From Strigamia acuminata (taxonomy: Eukaryota; Arthropoda; Chilopoda; Geophilomorpha; Linotaeniidae), in contig OX442324.1 in NCBI GenBank assembly GCA_949358305.1, forward strand, positions 8,653,601 to 8,717,600: a DNA stretch of 64,000 bases, in the 5' to 3' direction. The position numbers and the translations under genes are program-made. The notes under the pieces were generated by a model. The model saw nothing but the letters and a program-made list of their open reading frames with translations, was not told the origin of the DNA and did not search any database. Below are positions 61,080 through 64,000 of the stretch, in pieces (positions within the stretch are counted from its first letter, which is position 1; every line of letters starts with the position of its first letter).

Positions 61080-61356
61080 AAACAAACCCAGGAGAAAAAG
61101 GTTCTGCAGAATTCTGCATGTTGTGCAGAAAAATTTCCTTCAGAAAAAGTTACCAAATTCTGCAGAATTCTGCAGAAAAATGTTAACTTTTTCTGAAGAA
61201 TATTTTCTGCAGATTTCTGCAGAGAAAAAAAATTTTCTGGCAAATTTTTTCAGCTGACATTTTTTTTGCAGAATTCTGCAGAGAAAAAAAGATTTTCTGC
61301 AAAATTTTTTCTGCTGACAAACTTTCTGCAGAATTCTGCAGAATTTTTTTTACCTA
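61080..61356. repeat. Cluster of palindromic ttctgcagaa words
   Basis: The 10-bp palindrome ttctgcagaa, often doubled as ttctgcagaattctgcagaa, recurs at least six times. Looser variants (tttctgcagatttctgcag, ttctgcatgttgtgcagaa) lie between A- and T-rich stretches. The whole block is roughly symmetrical and can fold on itself. It does not code. Its class is unknown; a non-autonomous DNA element end or a simple repeat expansion are both possible. Confidence 0.7.
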
Positions 61357-63465
61357 GGAACCCCTCCCTGTCGGTATTTTTTTCTATCCCTAATCAATCA
61401 ATCTCCCGGCATTATTGCATTATTGCTTCATGGATATCTACAAAACTAATGAAATAAGTGTGAATCACGCGTGAATTGATTAATTGTTTAATTTTTTTAA
61501 TGATGTTTCAGGAGCAAAAAAAAACGCAGTCAAACATTTGAGGGTTAGATATCGTGTAATGCACTATTTTGTTGTGTAATTTTTCAAGGCGGAATAGTAC
61601 ATTATTTTGAGGGTGAAACGGTAGAAAAAGTTACAAACAGCCAATCAGAGATCGTTTATCTGTGATTAATGTATTAGTACATTCACGTAATTAAAGCACG
61701 TAATAAAGAGCATCGAATCCTGTAATAAATCAGTTCCCCTCCCCTCTAAGGTTTCAGAGGCTACTGTTTCCACGCTCAATTTTTCAATTTTTTGCTCAAC
61801 AGAACCACGCTCATATTTTTGTTATTTTTTGATGACATGGAATTTTATTTAGAAGTAGATGGTAAAACTTTAGAAAAAAGACATAAACAGCTAGAGACAT
61901 TAGCGTCTGTGGTCTTAAATAGATGGTTCGGTAGAATCTTAGAGTTTAATGATAAGGCATTCATATGGAGGACCGAATTTTTATATTTTTCCGGATGTTG
62001 CAACCAAAGTTGTTGCAATCAGACTGGAAGTAATAGCTACTGTTTTATTGCAATTTTGTTCAGTGCTTTATTTCCAATTAAACTAATTTTGTGTGTTTTT
62101 TAAGGATTTTCTACTATTGTTGAAATTTTGCATTTAATGTGTTTGAATTTCTTTTCAGGATTTTTCATATTAAATCATTTTGTGCCTTATTAAACTTTTT
62201 CAGTGTTATTTAGTGTTCTAGTGTTGTGAAATTGGATAATTCAATTTATTATCACTTATTTTTGGTGTTTTATTGCGTATTTTATTACATTTTATCAATC
62301 CTAATGGATTTTCTAGTTGTACGGCAATTTTTGAGTGCATTCGTCGAAATGCAGCACAGTTACGCTATACGCGTGACGTCATTTTTCAATTCCTAGTCTT
62401 GTTATTTCAGAACTTCTAACGTTCCGTTTTCACCTTTTTAATGTAGTTTTGATGTGTTTTAGTATTGTTTTATACTAAATCCAGTGTGCTCAGATTTTTT
62501 CTAAGAGTTTTCGTTTCGCCGTTACGAACGTTCGTCGTCGGCCACCGCATGGGCGCGGCCGATGATGTTCGTTTCGTTCGGGTTACGATCCATTTCCGTG
62601 TAGTATTGATTAAATAGTGTGATTTTGTTCAGGAAATAATATTTTCTATATTTATTTCAACATTGTCATGTGTTTTTATTCAGATCTTAAACTTGTGTTT
62701 TCAAAATGCCGTGTTTTGCCGCCAATTCTGTGTTAGTTGGGCGCCATGTTGATTTTTACCGATAAATAATGATGTAATCGCTTGCCTTGTATTTTATATT
62801 TGATTTATTCATTTATACTATTTCATTTCGATGATATTTATTCAATATTCTTTGCTATTTTAGTGCTTTTATTCCGTTCGGAATTCTATTGTTTTGGTTA
62901 CGTCATTTTGTTGGCCGCTGATTGGCTATCGCGATCGTCTACTACACGATCATTGTTTTTTGCTTTGTTTTCAATGTTTGACTTTTCTGATCACATTGTT
63001 GCAATTATCTTTTTTGTTCCTGACATTCTGGTGATCATTTTGATATAAAACAAATTGTTTTTAGTGCCTTTTTTAATGTAATTTCAACTTTGCTGCGATT
63101 TCGTTCCTCCGTTGCTATGACAACGGAGTATCATTTTTGCTTTTGTATTTCGCCGCTATCGGCTTGGCGCGTGCCATAACTGGTACTGCGCATGTGCGGT
63201 TCCGTAGGAACCAATGTAATTGCTTGATTTAATTCAGTTTTCAACTAACTTCACAATAAACAAGTTGTTATTGTTAGCTCTCGTGATCTTTATTATTTTC
63301 GCCATTTTGCAATGTGTCGGGAGTAGTTACCAGCTCCCACAGGCTAGCCATTGGATAACATTAACCTGGATACCTATTACAACAGTGTTCTTATGCCACA
63401 ACAATACATTTAGGAACGGAATTAATGCATTTCAACACGGTATTCGTACTAACTTCTCTCTATAT
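61357..63465. other. AT-rich spacer, one unassigned frame
   Basis: No retroelement motif. The longest plausible frame is 61792-62103 on the plus strand. It includes MEFYLEVDGKTLEKRHKQLE and TLASVVLNRWFGRILEFNDK and does not match any family I know; it may be a relic. A CG-rich patch at 62515-62590 (gttacgaacgttcgtcgtcgg) stands out. The rest is T-rich sequence with no signal. Confidence 0.35.
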
Positions 63466-64000
63466 TGCTACGCGTACAGGCCGTCCCGATCAACGGACGA
63501 CCCGTAGCGCGTAATTCGGCTATAATTCGGATTAAAGTTGCTAAATTTCGTCCATAGATGGCGTTGGCAATCGATTAGATCATTGCCTCGTCACTGGACT
63601 TATCAATTAGTTAAAGGGGGTAACAGGAGCTTTCCTGTTAAGTGAATCCGCCCAAGTTCGGCAGTTCTCTTCCAGCTCTCACTTGAGAGTGAACTCAAAT
63701 CCCTCCTATCCAATGTCGGCCTGTTCTTGGCCGGCTGCGGAAAATATTGTCAATTTAATCACCATTTAATAGTTTCAGATTGCATCTCAATTCAGAGTGT
63801 TATTTATGGTTTATAATTAGAGTTTATATAATTTGAATGATTTGTGTAATTTATTATTTAAGTTTAAGATTTGTATCAATGTAAACAGTGTAACTGATCC
63901 AATTATAAGAGGAATCAAACAGCTTTGCTGTCTGGCTCCAATAAAGAGAATTTGACATTTAAACCTAAATAAAATGACTCTTCATTTCCTATCAAATCTC
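63466..64000 (+). repeat. Gypsy-1-type LTR, 5' part, runs off the window
   Basis: Aligns with the Gypsy-1 LTR from TGCTACGCGTACAGGCCGT (Gypsy-1 TGTTACGTGGTAGAGCCGT) through atagatggcgtt, ttagttaaagggggtaacagg, ctctcacttgagagtgaactc, tgtcggcctgttc and caataaagag. Diverged, with indels. The last ~50 bp of the LTR and any internal region lie beyond the window. Confidence 0.7.

Overview
This is a metazoan nuclear DNA window. It is built almost entirely of nested LTR retrotransposons of three superfamilies: Ty1/copia, Ty3/gypsy and BEL/Pao. BEL/Pao is known only from animals. There is no rRNA, tRNA, CRISPR array, bacterial operon or ribosome-binding-site organisation. All family names come from protein motifs and repeat structure read directly; nothing was searched. 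The host species cannot be named, and the density of young elements suggests a large, repeat-rich, probably invertebrate genome.

Layout. The simplest reading is that about 1-58,400 is one minus-strand BEL/Pao element blown apart by later insertions. Its candidate 5' LTR and primer site lie at 58,024-58,404. Its leader is at 57,914-58,042 and 49,186-49,214. Gag is at 28,685-29,489, zinc-knuckle/protease/RT at 26,137-28,342, RNase H and integrase N-part at 21,613-22,465, and the integrase core at 18,139-18,345 and 7,454-7,884. Inserted in it, left to right, are: an LTR (1-594) split by an intact plus-strand copia (Copia-1, 595-7448); Copia-D (7885-18138) carrying Copia-C; Copia-E (18346-21612); a gag/integrase-less, tandemly duplicated Copia-F (22466-26136); a 337-bp chimeric LTR-like element (28348-28684); Gypsy-1 (29490-34970, plus) with an inverted LTR fragment and a broken Tc1-like element; Copia-B (35947-49185) carrying the intact Copia-A (37606-44416) and a 310-bp MITE; and Gypsy-2 (49219-57909) carrying a solo LTR.

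Many insertions are proven by target-site duplications: gtgac for Copia-1, aagtc for Copia-D, gtttc for Copia-A, gatac for the chimera, gtat for Gypsy-2 and TA for the MITE. Copia-1 and Gypsy-2 have LTR pairs with no difference I can see, Copia-A about one and Copia-D about four. The nest is therefore still growing. Copia-1 and Copia-A each keep one uninterrupted gag-protease-integrase-RT-RNase H polyprotein and could be autonomous.

Right of 58,400 the sequence is older and AT-rich. It holds copia LTR relics, a 27-bp minisatellite, a palindromic TTCTGCAGAA cluster, a plausible 3'-terminal exon of a host gene (60,682-60,831, plus strand, with a polyadenylation signal) and the start of another Gypsy-1-type LTR at 63,466. 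The most unusual items are the chimeric element with a captured RNase H fragment, the LTR-RT fusion unit of Copia-F, the LTR end that mirrors the initiator tRNA-Met 3' end, conserved RNA-structure candidates in the copia elements, and a conserved gag/pol frameshift site in the two gypsy elements.
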